A program made the translations under genes and the position numbers. A stretch of 28,610 bases of DNA from CALEUX01 sp037439945 (lineage in GTDB: Bacteria > Bacteroidota > Bacteroidia > Bacteroidales > Marinilabiliaceae): NCBI GenBank assembly GCA_037439945.1, contig JBBIVA010000036.1, forward strand, positions 1-28,610, in the 5' to 3' direction. Below are positions 1 to 8,524 of the stretch, piece by piece; the stretch's first letter is position 1, and each line of letters begins with the position of its first letter. The notes below the pieces were generated by a model. It saw nothing but the letters and a program-made list of their open reading frames with translations. It did no database searches and was not told where the DNA came from.

Positions 1-103
1 TAATTACTATTGTTAACCGTCAGCATATAAAAATTTGGGGAACTAACGGCCGCAAAACATAATATCAATAAACCCACATAGCATTGGCTAAAAAACATAA
101 AAG
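1..103. other. Window edge without recognisable gene
   Basis: I see no open frame of useful length or recognisable protein on either strand. The sequence is AT-rich and lies beyond the terminator hairpin of the psd operon. Confidence 0.5.
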
Positions 104-131
104 CCGCATTGCATTATGATAAGCAATACGG
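104..131 (-). terminator. Terminator hairpin after the psd operon
   Basis: The inverted repeat CCGCATTGC / GCAATACGG (one mismatch, 10-nt loop) lies about 40 bp past the psd stop. Read leftward it is followed by CTTTTATGTTTTTT; read rightward a T-run also follows, so it could act in both directions. It fits the 3' end of the leftward rsfS-to-psd transcript. Confidence 0.6.
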
Positions 132-168
132 ACTAATTTTTTTGAATAATAATTTTAGTACAATAAAA

Positions 169-831
169 TTATTGCTCTAACCATCCAATAATTGTTTGCT
201 TTCCTCTAACAGTTTGTCCAACCTTAACATCAATTCTTGTGCCTAGTGGAAGGTAAATATCAACCCTTGAACCAAATTTAATAAAACCCATTTGTTGGCC
301 CTGTCTGGCTTTATCTTGTTCTTTTGCATAACATACAATCCTTCGGGCAACAGCGCCTGCAATCTGACGAACCACTATTGTTTGTCCGTTATCATGAGTT
401 ATTGCAACCGTTGTTCTCTCGTTTTCGGTAGCAGCTTTTGGAAGATAGGCTGACATAAACCTTCCGCTATGGTGCTTAAAAAATTTAACCAAACCACTAA
501 TCGGATACCAGTTAATATGAACATTAAATACGTTCATAAATATTGAAACCTGGATACATTTACCTTTAATTATCTCATTTTCATCAGTTTCTTCAACAAC
601 AACAATTTTCCCATCAGCAGATGCAATAACAGCATTCTCGTGCAGGTAACCTTCCCTGTTTGGGCTCCTGAAAAAATTAACTACTAAATAAAATAAAACC
701 AATGAAACCGGCACCGACCATGTTAAAACAGAAACTACTTTAATGGGTAACAAACTAATTACTACATTTATTACAGTTAAAATTAACAACGATACCAAAA
801 TAATTTTGTAACCCTCTTTGTGAATTGTCAT
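169..831 (-). CDS. psd: Phosphatidylserine decarboxylase proenzyme
   Basis: This inner-membrane enzyme decarboxylates phosphatidylserine to phosphatidylethanolamine. The 220-aa protein has the short form common in Bacteroidota and many archaea. Two hydrophobic segments lie near residues 10-30 and 35-52. The conserved core FMNVFNVHINW (about 98-108) follows. The C-terminal FGS at 186-188 is the expected self-cleavage site: the family cuts before this Ser to create the pyruvoyl cofactor on a small C-terminal chain of about 33 residues. The ATG start lies 20 bp from the end of cdsA, which makes the CDP-diacylglycerol used upstream in the same pathway. It is the last gene of the leftward operon. 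Identification is firm. Confidence 0.93.
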   Translation of the reverse strand: MTIHKEGYKIILVSLLILTVINVVISLLPIKVVSVLTWSVPVSLVLFYLVVNFFRSPNREGYLHENAVIASADGKIVVVEETDENEIIKGKCIQVSIFMNVFNVHINWYPISGLVKFFKHHSGRFMSAYLPKAATENERTTVAITHDNGQTIVVRQIAGAVARRIVCYAKEQDKARQGQQMGFIKFGSRVDIYLPLGTRIDVKVGQTVRGKQTIIGWLEQ

Positions 832-851
832 AAACCGTTTAATTTAACATA

Positions 852-1670
852 TTAAAAGAAAAAACGAATCAAAACCAGATAACCGCACACCATAGGCGCC
901 GCAAAAATTACTGCATCAAAACGATCAAGTACTCCGCCATGTCCGGGTAATATTGAGCCCGAATCTTTAATATTTACACTTCGCTTCAGCATTGATTCAA
1001 CCAAATCGCCAAATGTACCCATCACAGAAATGATTATTCCAATAACAAGCCAGTTACCAAGTGAAATACTTTCAATAAAATATGGTAATATCAAGGCTAC
1101 AATTAATGTTAATATAAAACCTCCTATTGAACCTTCCCAGCTTTTATTTGGTGAAATACGTTTAAATAGTTTTGTGCGTCCAAAATTAACACCTACTATA
1201 TATGCCCCTGAGTCATTTGCCCAAATCAATAAAAAGAACCCAAGTAAAAGCCCATAATCATAAACACCGGTTTTGAAAACTAAAAAGTGTAAAAAGGAAA
1301 AAGGAAGGGCAACATAAAAAGGAATAATCAGGGTGCAGGCGATATTAAGCAGTGGGGTATTTGATTTACGAAATAACTCTGTAATAAAAACCCCCATTAT
1401 TAAAGGGACAACAAACATTAACCATCTTGGTGAGATTGATCCTGAAAGTACAAAAAACGAAGTAAAATACCAGAAAACCCCCAAACCTATTGCCCAACCT
1501 GAATTAACGTTCACCGGCCTGGCCATAACCAATTCACGGAATTCAAGCATTCCTAATAATACTACTGTTGCAAAAATCAGAAGATAAGAATATGAATGCC
1601 ACCACACACCACCAATTATGGCAATTACAAATATAATCCCGGTAAGTGAGCGCTGCCAAAAATTACTCAT
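852..1670 (-). CDS. cdsA: Phosphatidate cytidylyltransferase (CDP-diglyceride synthase)
   Basis: This integral membrane enzyme makes CDP-diacylglycerol from phosphatidic acid and CTP, the branch-point precursor for phosphatidylserine, phosphatidylethanolamine and phosphatidylglycerol. The 272-aa protein is almost entirely hydrophobic, with about seven or eight predicted membrane segments. Near the C-terminus it carries the family signature: MLKRSVNIKDSG, then PGHGG.LDR.DA, with the conserved metal-binding Asp residues and Lys-Arg. Length matches the family. It lies between the LUD gene and psd on the minus strand; the next step to phosphatidylserine (pssA) is not in the window. Psd adjacency makes the phospholipid role clear. 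Confidence 0.94.
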   Translation of the reverse strand: MSNFWQRSLTGIIFVIAIIGGVWWHSYSYLLIFATVVLLGMLEFRELVMARPVNVNSGWAIGLGVFWYFTSFFVLSGSISPRWLMFVVPLIMGVFITELFRKSNTPLLNIACTLIIPFYVALPFSFLHFLVFKTGVYDYGLLLGFFLLIWANDSGAYIVGVNFGRTKLFKRISPNKSWEGSIGGFILTLIVALILPYFIESISLGNWLVIGIIISVMGTFGDLVESMLKRSVNIKDSGSILPGHGGVLDRFDAVIFAAPMVCGYLVLIRFFF

Positions 1671-1796
1671 AAATCAGTTTTTCAACACAGTTCTTTTTAT
1701 TTTAACTGTTTGCTTTATTTGATATTAGTAAAAAACCCTAATCTGGTCAACTAATTTGCATGTGCAAAAATAATACAAACTATCTAATTTGAAAAA

Positions 1797-2426
1797 TCAT
1801 TTGCTTTTGTCAATAAAAACAAATAAATCTTTGGGGCCATGTGCCCCTAATACCAATGTTTTTTCAATATCGGCCGTTCTGCTGGGCCCGGTTATTAAAC
1901 CAATCCATGACGGATTACCACTTTTATTGGCTAAATCAAAACCATCGGTTATATAAGGGACCATTTGCCTTAACCCTGCATAAACAATATGGGTATGAGG
2001 GCTAACAAAAACTTTTCTGCCCCGCCCACTTATGGAACTTACCATTATGCTCCCTGTTTGTGAAATCAGGCAAATACATGATGTAATAGCAACCCAGTTA
2101 CTGCCTTTTTCAGGTTCTTCCGAGAAAATTTTTACCCCACATTGAGCCAAAAGCTTTCTTAAATCAGCTACCTGGCAATAAATATTTTTCCATCCAAATT
2201 GAAGGTTTAGTTCCTTTATTTTTTCAACAAATTCATTTACCCCGTCAATAATAAAACCTTTTCCGCCTACAGTATTAAACCTTTCCAAAAAAGATCCGGA
2301 TAAATCTTCAGGTTTATTAAACCCATTACCTGAACCCTGAATAATTTCAGGATTATATTCCCAACCATGATTTTTAACTGATTTAAGTCGGCTTAATATA
2401 ATTTCCCTTGAACTATTCTTAACCAT
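1797..2426 (-). CDS. LUD-domain (LutC/YkgG-like) protein
   Basis: The 209-aa protein has the LUD fold signatures: a segment around VAITSCICLISQTGSIMV (family pattern with TGS) and SGRGRKVFVSPHTHIVYA, and near the end GLITGPSRTADIEKTLVLGAHGP, a close match to the LutC hallmark GPS.TADIE..LV.G.HGP. In Bacillus, LutC works with LutA and LutB in lactate oxidation. No lutA or lutB is present here, and in Bacteroidota this single LUD gene is commonly found between ftsH and cdsA, so its substrate is unknown. It starts 20 bp after the ftsH stop, which indicates cotranscription. Family assignment is firm; function is not. Confidence 0.85.
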   Translation of the reverse strand: MVKNSSREIILSRLKSVKNHGWEYNPEIIQGSGNGFNKPEDLSGSFLERFNTVGGKGFIIDGVNEFVEKIKELNLQFGWKNIYCQVADLRKLLAQCGVKIFSEEPEKGSNWVAITSCICLISQTGSIMVSSISGRGRKVFVSPHTHIVYAGLRQMVPYITDGFDLANKSGNPSWIGLITGPSRTADIEKTLVLGAHGPKDLFVFIDKSK

Positions 2427-2446
2427 TCTTACGTACCATAATATTT

Positions 2447-4462
2447 TTAGTTTTCGGAATGTTTGATGTTAATCCCGCTTTCTCCGCATTCTTCTGTTCC
2501 CTGCTCGTTATTTAAACTTTTACCATTAGCTTCTTCCTGTATAACATGTTCAGTTATTTTGCGTTTTCCGAAAATCTGTTCCAGGTCTTCGCTGAATATT
2601 ACCTCTCTTTCAAGCAAAAGTTCGGCTAAAAGAGCATGTTTGTCGGCATTATCACGTAGTATAGTTTTAGCCCTTTCGTACTGTGTTTTAACTATATTAC
2701 CCACTTCTTCATCAATAAGTTGGGCAGTTTTTTCGCTGTATGGCTTATTAAAAGCATATTCGTTTTGACCTGTGGAGTCAAAAAAGCTAATGTTTCCAAT
2801 TTTCTTACTCATACCAAAATAGGATACCATTGCATAGGCCTGCCTGGTAACTTTTTCAAGGTCGCTTAATGCACCTGTCGAAATACGACCAAAAATTAAC
2901 TCTTCAGCCGCCCTTCCACCTAAAGCGGAACACATTTCATCAAGAATTTGTTCTTCAGTGTTCAACTGTCTCTCCTCGGGCAAATACCAGGCTGCCCCAA
3001 GGGCTTTACCACGTGGCACAATTGTAACTTTCACCAATGGATGGGCATACTCAAGCAGCCAGCTAATCGTTGCATGCCCTGCTTCATGATAGGCAACAGC
3101 TTTCTTCTCATCTTTAGATATAATCTTGTTTTTCTTTTCCAATCCACCAACTATTCTGTCAACTGCGTCAAGAAAATCTTCCTTTTCGACCAGCTTCTTG
3201 TTTTTACGTGCTGCTATTAGAGCAGCTTCATTGCAAACATTTGCAATGTCGGCCCCGGAAAAGCCTGGGGACTGACGTGCCAAAAAATCTGATTTTACAT
3301 CTTCGGCCAATCTTAGCGGGCGTAAATGCACAACAAAAATCTCATTTCTTTCATTTAAGTCAGGCAATTCAACAGATATTTGCCTGTCGAACCTTCCGGC
3401 ACGCATCAGTGCACGGTCAAGAATATCAGCCCGGTTTGTGGCGGCAAGGATTATTACACCGCTATTAGTTGCAAAACCATCCATTTCGGTAAGTAATTGA
3501 TTCAGGGTATTCTCCCTTTCGTCATTACCCCCAAAATTGGCATTTTTTCCTCTTGCACGCCCAATGGCATCAATTTCATCAATAAAAACTATACAAGGTG
3601 CTTTTTCTTTTGCTTTTCTGAATAAATCCCTAACCCTGGATGCCCCAACACCAACAAACATTTCAACAAAATCGGAACCTGACATGCTAAAGAAGGGAAC
3701 ATTTGCCTCACCTGCAACAGCTTTGGCAAGGAGAGTTTTCCCTGTTCCCGGAGGTCCAACAAGCAGGGCCCCTTTAGGAATTTTACCACCCAATTCAGTG
3801 AACTTTTCAGGTTTTTTTAGAAATTCTACTATCTCTTCAAGTTCCTGTTTTGCTTCAACTAACCCGGCTACATCTTGAAAAGTAACCTTAATGGCCGACT
3901 CTTTATCAAACATTCGGGCCCTTGACTTTCCCACATTGAAAATATTACCTCCTCCTCCGCCACCCTGCGAACTCATTCTTCGGAATACAAAAATCCAGAT
4001 TGCAAGAATTAGGAGTAAAGGCCACATCATTCCAAAGAAATCACGAAAAAGATTTACCCTCTCATCATAACTAACAGGAATATCAATACCGTATTTATCC
4101 TGAGCTATTTTCCTTGCTTCCTCAAACTTATCAATATTTGGCGGTCTAACTGAAAAATGAGGGCCATTAACCGGAATACTTTTCTGGTCCTTAAATTTGT
4201 CCTTGTATTTCTCAACACTCTCTTCCTTTATTGTTATCTCGGCCTTCCCTTCGTTTGATACAAGAACTATTAATTTTATATCACCGGTGGGCAAAATTTC
4301 TTTTTCGAAATTACTCCATTGTATTTCCTTGGGTTCATTATCGGTATTTAAAAAAGTTACCAGTACCAACGACAATAAAATAATTCCGTAAATCCAGTAA
4401 GCATTGAACCTAGGCATTTTGACCATAGGTTTTTCTTCCATATTGTTTTTTTCGTTTGCCAT
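2447..4462 (-). CDS. ftsH: ATP-dependent zinc metalloprotease FtsH
   Basis: FtsH is a membrane-anchored AAA+ protease that extracts and degrades membrane and regulatory proteins. In the 671-aa protein, TM1 spans about 21-38, a periplasmic domain follows, and TM2 spans about 144-161. A glycine-rich linker (QGGGGGGN) precedes the AAA module: Walker A GPPGTGKT at 236-243, Walker B FIDEID at 293-298, and the second region of homology ending in RAGRFDR near 354-360. The zinc site HEAGH is at 459-463, so both activities should be intact. The C-terminal tail is Glu/Asn-rich. It sits 28 bp downstream of rsfS in the same operon. The linkage to lipid genes is notable because in E. coli FtsH sets the phospholipid/LPS balance. 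Confidence 0.97.
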   Translation of the reverse strand: MANEKNNMEEKPMVKMPRFNAYWIYGIILLSLVLVTFLNTDNEPKEIQWSNFEKEILPTGDIKLIVLVSNEGKAEITIKEESVEKYKDKFKDQKSIPVNGPHFSVRPPNIDKFEEARKIAQDKYGIDIPVSYDERVNLFRDFFGMMWPLLLILAIWIFVFRRMSSQGGGGGGNIFNVGKSRARMFDKESAIKVTFQDVAGLVEAKQELEEIVEFLKKPEKFTELGGKIPKGALLVGPPGTGKTLLAKAVAGEANVPFFSMSGSDFVEMFVGVGASRVRDLFRKAKEKAPCIVFIDEIDAIGRARGKNANFGGNDERENTLNQLLTEMDGFATNSGVIILAATNRADILDRALMRAGRFDRQISVELPDLNERNEIFVVHLRPLRLAEDVKSDFLARQSPGFSGADIANVCNEAALIAARKNKKLVEKEDFLDAVDRIVGGLEKKNKIISKDEKKAVAYHEAGHATISWLLEYAHPLVKVTIVPRGKALGAAWYLPEERQLNTEEQILDEMCSALGGRAAEELIFGRISTGALSDLEKVTRQAYAMVSYFGMSKKIGNISFFDSTGQNEYAFNKPYSEKTAQLIDEEVGNIVKTQYERAKTILRDNADKHALLAELLLEREVIFSEDLEQIFGKRKITEHVIQEEANGKSLNNEQGTEECGESGINIKHSEN

Positions 4463-4490
4463 TCTAAATTAAAATTGCGTTTACTTAAAA

Positions 4491-4892
4491 TCAGAAAAGG
4501 TTGGGAATATCGGTTCTGACGGAGTCAGCCCACAGTGCCTCAAGATTGTAAAAACTTCTCACAGGCCGTTGAAATACATGTACAACAACATCAAAATAAT
4601 CAAGTAATATCCATTGAGCATTTTCCTTTCCCTCAACATGACTGGGTTTTTCGTTTATATTATTTCTAACAAACTCATAAATTGAATCTGATATCGCATC
4701 AACATGAACATTGCTGTCCCCATCACAAATAACAAAATAACTGGTTATAGTGTTCTCCAGGGCTGTTAAATCCAAAACTGTAATGTTTACCCCTTTTTTT
4801 TCCTGAATTCCTTCAATAACCTTATCAACCAATGCTTTGGCCGCCTTTTTAACATCATTATCAACAGCCCGTTTATTCTTTATACTATTCAT
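4491..4892 (-). CDS. rsfS: Ribosomal silencing factor RsfS
   Basis: RsfS binds uL14 on the 50S subunit and blocks subunit joining when nutrients are limiting. The 133-aa protein has the DUF143/Iojap pattern: VIEGIQEKKGVNITVLDL, then TSYFVICDGDSNVHVDAISDSI, and the C-terminal HVEGKENAQWILLDYFDVVVHVF, which is the most conserved block. An N-terminal extension of about 15 basic residues precedes the domain. It is the first gene of the leftward operon with ftsH; a candidate promoter -7 box lies about 100 bp upstream. birA diverges from it across a 198-bp gap. Confidence 0.93.
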   Translation of the reverse strand: MNSIKNKRAVDNDVKKAAKALVDKVIEGIQEKKGVNITVLDLTALENTITSYFVICDGDSNVHVDAISDSIYEFVRNNINEKPSHVEGKENAQWILLDYFDVVVHVFQRPVRSFYNLEALWADSVRTDIPNLF

Positions 4893-4990
4893 ATATTTAT
4901 TTGGTACCCAACTATTATATCTATCATAAAATTAAAATTTAAACCATCAGGAAATTTTAACCTTAACAAAGCGTTATTTAAATTTCTGCT

Positions 4991-4998
4991 CAAAGATA
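4991..4998 (-). promoter_or_regulatory. Candidate -7 box of the rsfS-ftsH operon promoter
   Basis: On the minus strand the sequence reads TATCTTTG, a match to the Bacteroidota -7 consensus TAnnTTTG, in the gap between divergent rsfS and birA. I see no clear -33 TTTG at the right distance, so this is tentative. It would give a leader of about 95 nt. Confidence 0.4.
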
Positions 4999-5090
4999 AC
5001 ACTTTCATAAGATTTTATTGCCTAATTTCGACCTTGAAAAAGATAATCGTTATCCACACATCTTTAAATTTTTGAACAGAATTATAACAA

Positions 5091-5831
5091 ATGGATGAAA
5101 TACCCGGAGTTTTTCGTTTCCAAAGCCTTGATTCTACAAATACCAGGTTAAAGGAGTTGGTGGCTAATAGCGAACTGCCAGAATTTTCGGTTGTTATAAC
5201 GTCCGAACAGACTGCCGGAAGAGGTCAAATTGGTAATTATTGGGAAAGCGAAAAGGATAAAAACCTTACGTTTTCACTTTTGCTTTATCCACGATCTCTT
5301 CAAATCCAGAAGCAATTCAGGTTAACCCAATTGGTTACAACAGCTATTTCTGATGTATTAAAACCAATAATTGCCGATGTAAAAATAAAATGGCCAAATG
5401 ATATCTATTCAGGAGATAAAAAACTTGCCGGTATTCTCATTGAGAATTCTCTATCAGCTTCATCCATAGCCTTTACAATTGTTGGGATTGGATTAAATGT
5501 AAACCAGGAAATATTTATTTCGGATGCCCCTAATCCGGTATCAATAAAAATGATTACAGGAAAAAATTATGATCCTGAGGAATTGTTTCAACAAATTAGG
5601 CAGGCTTTGTTTTTAAGATATGTAAATTGGATTGAACAAGGGATAAAATCAATTCGAAGGGATTATTTTAATCTTCTATACAGAAATACAGGGTTTCATT
5701 TATTTAAGGATGAAAATGGAGAGTTTACTGCCAAAATAGATAGCGTTCAGGATAGCGGACATCTTTTGCTAACAGATATATCGGGTAATAAAAGAACCTA
5801 TTCATTTAAGGAAGTATCTTTTGTCCATTAG
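5091..5831 (+). CDS. birA: Biotin--[acetyl-CoA-carboxylase] ligase
   Basis: This enzyme activates biotin as biotinyl-AMP and attaches it to a lysine of biotin-dependent carboxylases. The 246-aa protein begins directly with the catalytic domain (VFRFQSLDSTNTRLKEL), so it is a group I ligase without the N-terminal winged helix that makes E. coli BirA a repressor. The adenylate-binding loop is TAGRGQIGNYWES (about 41-53). The KWPNDIY...KKLAGILIE block carries the conserved Lys, and GIGLNVNQ follows. A small C-terminal SH3-like domain is present. It diverges from rsfS and converges on the SRPBCC gene. Confidence 0.93.
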   Translation: MDEIPGVFRFQSLDSTNTRLKELVANSELPEFSVVITSEQTAGRGQIGNYWESEKDKNLTFSLLLYPRSLQIQKQFRLTQLVTTAISDVLKPIIADVKIKWPNDIYSGDKKLAGILIENSLSASSIAFTIVGIGLNVNQEIFISDAPNPVSIKMITGKNYDPEELFQQIRQALFLRYVNWIEQGIKSIRRDYFNLLYRNTGFHLFKDENGEFTAKIDSVQDSGHLLLTDISGNKRTYSFKEVSFVH

Positions 5832-5985
5832 TTTTGTTTGTATTCCAATTTAATAAAAAATAAATATTAGTTATCCCTTTAAAATTTTTTAACTGAAGGG
5901 TCTATCTTTTAACTGTTCATTATTACCTCCTAAAACTATCGATTTAAAATAAACATTACCAGGCAGTATTATTTTTTAATTCCTG

Positions 5986-6396
5986 CTATTCCTGAAATTG
6001 ATAACCGGAAATTGAATTGGTCAATAAATCAAGAAACCTGGTAATATGATCAGAAACAATCAGTTTCAACATTGGATTTAAATCAGCATGCATAGAAATT
6101 TTAATGGAGCAATTATTTTCACTCTCATCCAGCAAATCAATAAATAAAAAGAAATTAAAGGGAGTTTTACCGTTTGCTGAATATTTTATACGGTTGTAAT
6201 GCTGCCTTTCCACAACTTGCAACCCAATAAAACCAATTCCCGTAATTTTGAAACTACATGTATCATAATCACTTTGCCAATCATTAATTTTCGTATTTGT
6301 AAAGAGATTACCGAGATTATTAAAATCTGAAATATAATCAAAAACAATTACCGGGTGAAAAGGAATAAACTTCTTCTGGCTTTCGAAATGAGTCAT
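5986..6396 (-). CDS. SRPBCC/START-like fold protein
   Basis: The 136-aa protein begins THFESQKKFIPFHPVIVFDYISDFNNL, the usual first strand and helix of SRPBCC (Bet v 1/polyketide cyclase-like) proteins. It continues with alternating strands, including ITGIGFIGLQVVERQHYNRIKY, and ends in a long amphipathic helix after ADLNPMLKL. The fold forms a hydrophobic pocket, but no ligand can be inferred. It lies 67 bp downstream of pyrE in the same direction, so it may be cotranscribed. The order birA-SRPBCC-pyrE-NUDIX is, from memory, common in Bacteroidota. Fold assignment is likely; function is unknown. Confidence 0.75.
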   Translation of the reverse strand: MTHFESQKKFIPFHPVIVFDYISDFNNLGNLFTNTKINDWQSDYDTCSFKITGIGFIGLQVVERQHYNRIKYSANGKTPFNFFLFIDLLDESENNCSIKISMHADLNPMLKLIVSDHITRFLDLLTNSISGYQFQE

Positions 6397-6463
6397 TTGG
6401 AACTTAAAAATTTACAATAACCACTTGCAGATAAAAATAAAAAAAGGAAGTAAATCAATAAAA

Positions 6464-7102
6464 TTATTTTTTTTGGTTCCATTCACCGGGGTTTTTCCTC
6501 CATTCTTCCAGTGTTGCTAAATCCTGAGAGGAAACATAGCCTATGTCCACAGCAACTTTAAGAAGAGATTGGTAGCAACTTAATGTTGAAAGTTCAACCC
6601 CAGCCTTTTTAAAGTTGTCATGTGCCAATTGAAATCCATAGGTAAAAATGGCCAGCATACCCAAAACTTCACCACCATTGTCGCGAACTGCCTGTACCGC
6701 CTTTAAGCTACTTCCACCAGTTGAAACCAAATCTTCAATTACCACAACTTTTTGCCCTGGTTTAAGGTCCCCTTCAATTAAATTCTCAAGGCCATGCCCT
6801 TTGGGCGTGGAACGAATATATATAAAAGGTTTCCCCAATATATCGGCCACCATTGCGCCCTGTGCTATGGCCCCGGTTGCAACTCCGGCTATAACGTCAA
6901 CTTCGGGATAGTTTTCCATTATAGTGCGGGCAAACTGAATTTTAATAAAATTCCGAACATTAGGGTGCGATAGGGTTTTTCGGTTATCGCAATAAATAGG
7001 TGAAATCCATCCTGATGCCCAGGTAAACGGGTTTGCCGGTTGCAATTTTATTGCTTTTATTTGTAATAGTTGTGATGCTATTAATTCTTCATTCTTTTTC
7101 AT
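6464..7102 (-). CDS. pyrE: Orotate phosphoribosyltransferase
   Basis: This cytosolic enzyme joins orotate and PRPP to give orotidine 5'-monophosphate in pyrimidine synthesis. The 212-aa protein shows the PRPP-binding signature VVVIEDLVSTGGSS (around 118-131) with the acidic pair ED. Other family features are an N-terminal FTWASGWISPIYCDNR block that contacts orotate, GVATGAIAQGAMVAD, and the flexible-loop segment RSTPKGHG. Length is typical. It diverges from the NUDIX gene with only 7 bp between the two start codons, so its promoter must lie inside or very close to the NUDIX reading frame. Confidence 0.95.
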   Translation of the reverse strand: MKKNEELIASQLLQIKAIKLQPANPFTWASGWISPIYCDNRKTLSHPNVRNFIKIQFARTIMENYPEVDVIAGVATGAIAQGAMVADILGKPFIYIRSTPKGHGLENLIEGDLKPGQKVVVIEDLVSTGGSSLKAVQAVRDNGGEVLGMLAIFTYGFQLAHDNFKKAGVELSTLSCYQSLLKVAVDIGYVSSQDLATLEEWRKNPGEWNQKK

Positions 7103-7109
7103 AATTCAA

Positions 7110-7739
7110 ATGTACAAAGTTTATTTCAATGAGAGGGTTATTATCCTAACAAGCAAAATTAAAAAGGATTTAACCGATGATTTTAATTCTATTCTTAAAT
7201 ATTCAAATCAGGGCGAACTTAATAAATTTATCCAAAACTTTAAAAATAACACTAACCTAAAAAGTGCAATTATTTATTGGCATAATGAGAGAAAATTGCT
7301 GCAAAACTTCCGTAAGGTTTTTAAAAACATTATTGCTGCTGGCGGACTTGTTTGGAATGCTGACAAAACCAAATTTTTAATTATTAAAAGACTTGGGAAG
7401 GTTGATTTGCCAAAAGGTAAAATTGAGAAAAACGAGTCGTATGAACAGGCTGCACATCGTGAAGTTGAAGAGGAATGCGGTTTGCCGGGATTGGTAATAA
7501 CCGGCATGCTTGCAACCACATATCATGTTTATACGCTTAAAGAAAATACAATTTTAAAGGAAACAAAATGGTTTGAGATGGTTTATAACGGGGTTCAAAT
7601 ACCGGTTCCGCAAACTGACGAAAATATTGAATACGCTATATGGGTTAGACCGGCTGAGTCACCTGGTTTGATAGACCAGGCTTACCCTTCAATAAAAGAT
7701 GTTTTAAAAAAGAGCGAACTTATCCTTAAACATCTTTAG
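7110..7739 (+). CDS. NUDIX hydrolase
   Basis: NUDIX enzymes cleave nucleoside diphosphates linked to another group. The 209-aa protein has a full NUDIX box GX5EX7REXXEEXG in the segment starting GKIEKNESYEQAAHREVEEE, so metal binding should be intact. The box is preceded by the domain entry AAGGLVWN. The first 70 residues form a separate N-terminal region starting MYKVYFNERVIIL, which I recall from Bacteroidota homologues, so I keep the ATG at 7110 even though it is only 7 bp from divergent pyrE. Substrate is not predictable. A hairpin lies 18 bp after the stop. Confidence 0.9.
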   Translation: MYKVYFNERVIILTSKIKKDLTDDFNSILKYSNQGELNKFIQNFKNNTNLKSAIIYWHNERKLLQNFRKVFKNIIAAGGLVWNADKTKFLIIKRLGKVDLPKGKIEKNESYEQAAHREVEEECGLPGLVITGMLATTYHVYTLKENTILKETKWFEMVYNGVQIPVPQTDENIEYAIWVRPAESPGLIDQAYPSIKDVLKKSELILKHL

Positions 7740-7756
7740 ATTTAGCTTAACTTAAA

Positions 7757-7783
7757 AACCGGACCAATAAAAATGGTCAGGTT
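7757..7783 (+). terminator. Hairpin downstream of the NUDIX gene
   Basis: The inverted repeat AACC-G-GACCA / TGGTC-A-GGTT (9 paired bases, one mismatch, 7-nt loop) lies 18 bp after the NUDIX stop. The following sequence is T/A-rich but has no clean T-run, so termination is plausible but not certain. Confidence 0.45.
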
Positions 7784-7821
7784 GATTTAATTATTTAATT
7801 CTTATGTGTTATAAATTTTAA

Positions 7822-8481
7822 CTATCTCAATTCTATATTAAGTGAAAAGGTTGGCCTTTCAGGCTGGGGAACAATAATATATCAATGTTCATAGGGTAAA
7901 TAAACATACCCAATTGAAAAAAAGCAGCGGTTACAATAATAATTTCTGACAAATACTCCAGATGGTAAATGCCTTACAAAAACAAATGGGTAATCAACCT
8001 GATAATAACCGTAACCCGGTGCATGTCTGTAAATTGAATTATCCACATGATAATATTCTACTCCTTTGAAATAAAAAATATTGCCCCTTTTTGAAGAAAG
8101 ATGTTTTTGATATCCGTTGCTATAATTTGGTTTCCACTTTACATCCCTATGACTGCCCCTATAAATATGGGCATAATAATGATTTAAATCCTTATCCTGA
8201 TTATTATGTTTATGGTTAAAGGGTTTAGATTTTTTATTAGGGTGGTACTAATTTTTACTTTCGTAATATTTTTTAGCATTGTTAACTCTCCCTTTGCTCA
8301 CTTTTTCTTCCGATTGTTTATGATAACTGTCCCTATTCTTTCACGAATAAACCTGCGTTCCTTCGTTTTGTCAGTAATCCCGGCGATTCTGCCTGATTGT
8401 TTCCTGGCTGACCCCAATTGTTGCAACCAATGATAATAATATTATTGAATTGACTTTTCTGTAAATTGATATTGTTTTCAT
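7822..8481 (-). pseudogene. Decayed gene for a small secreted protein
   Basis: Reading left from ATG at 8481-8479, a single unshifted frame gives a clear signal peptide (MKTISIYRKVNSIILLSLV, then ATIGVSQ) followed by a polar Lys/Asn/His region. A Tyr-rich C-terminal half includes GNIFYFKGVEYYHVDNS, GYGYYQVDYPF and HLPSGVFVRNYYCNRCFFS. The frame is broken by stops at 8371-8373 (TGA), 8341-8343 (TGA), 8248-8250 (TAG) and 7882-7884 (TGA), and finally ends in TAG at 7822-7824. Protein-like sequence continues across every stop without a frameshift. The alternating YY / LP.G / Y.VVP pattern recalls DUF6515-type secreted proteins of Bacteroidota, but I am not sure of the family. It is probably dead: sequence after the first stop cannot be made by normal translation. 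Confidence 0.7.
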
Positions 8482-8508
8482 GGCTAATCATTATATGCGA
8501 AACAATGA

Positions 8509-8524
8509 TTAAAACCGGTTTTAA
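8509..8524. repeat. 16-bp perfect palindrome
   Basis: TTAAAACCGGTTTTAA is a perfect 16-bp palindrome located 28 bp upstream of the start of the decayed secreted-protein gene. Position and symmetry would fit an operator for a dimeric regulator, but no second copy was noticed and the gene behind it is broken. Confidence 0.4.

Noticed and set aside
7822..8481. Stop-codon recoding (UGA or UAG read as an amino acid) to explain the interrupted secreted-protein frame
   Set aside because: Both TGA and TAG interrupt the frame. TGA is used as a normal stop elsewhere in the window (prfB, Rieske-like gene), and prfB itself depends on UGA being a stop. Decay is simpler.
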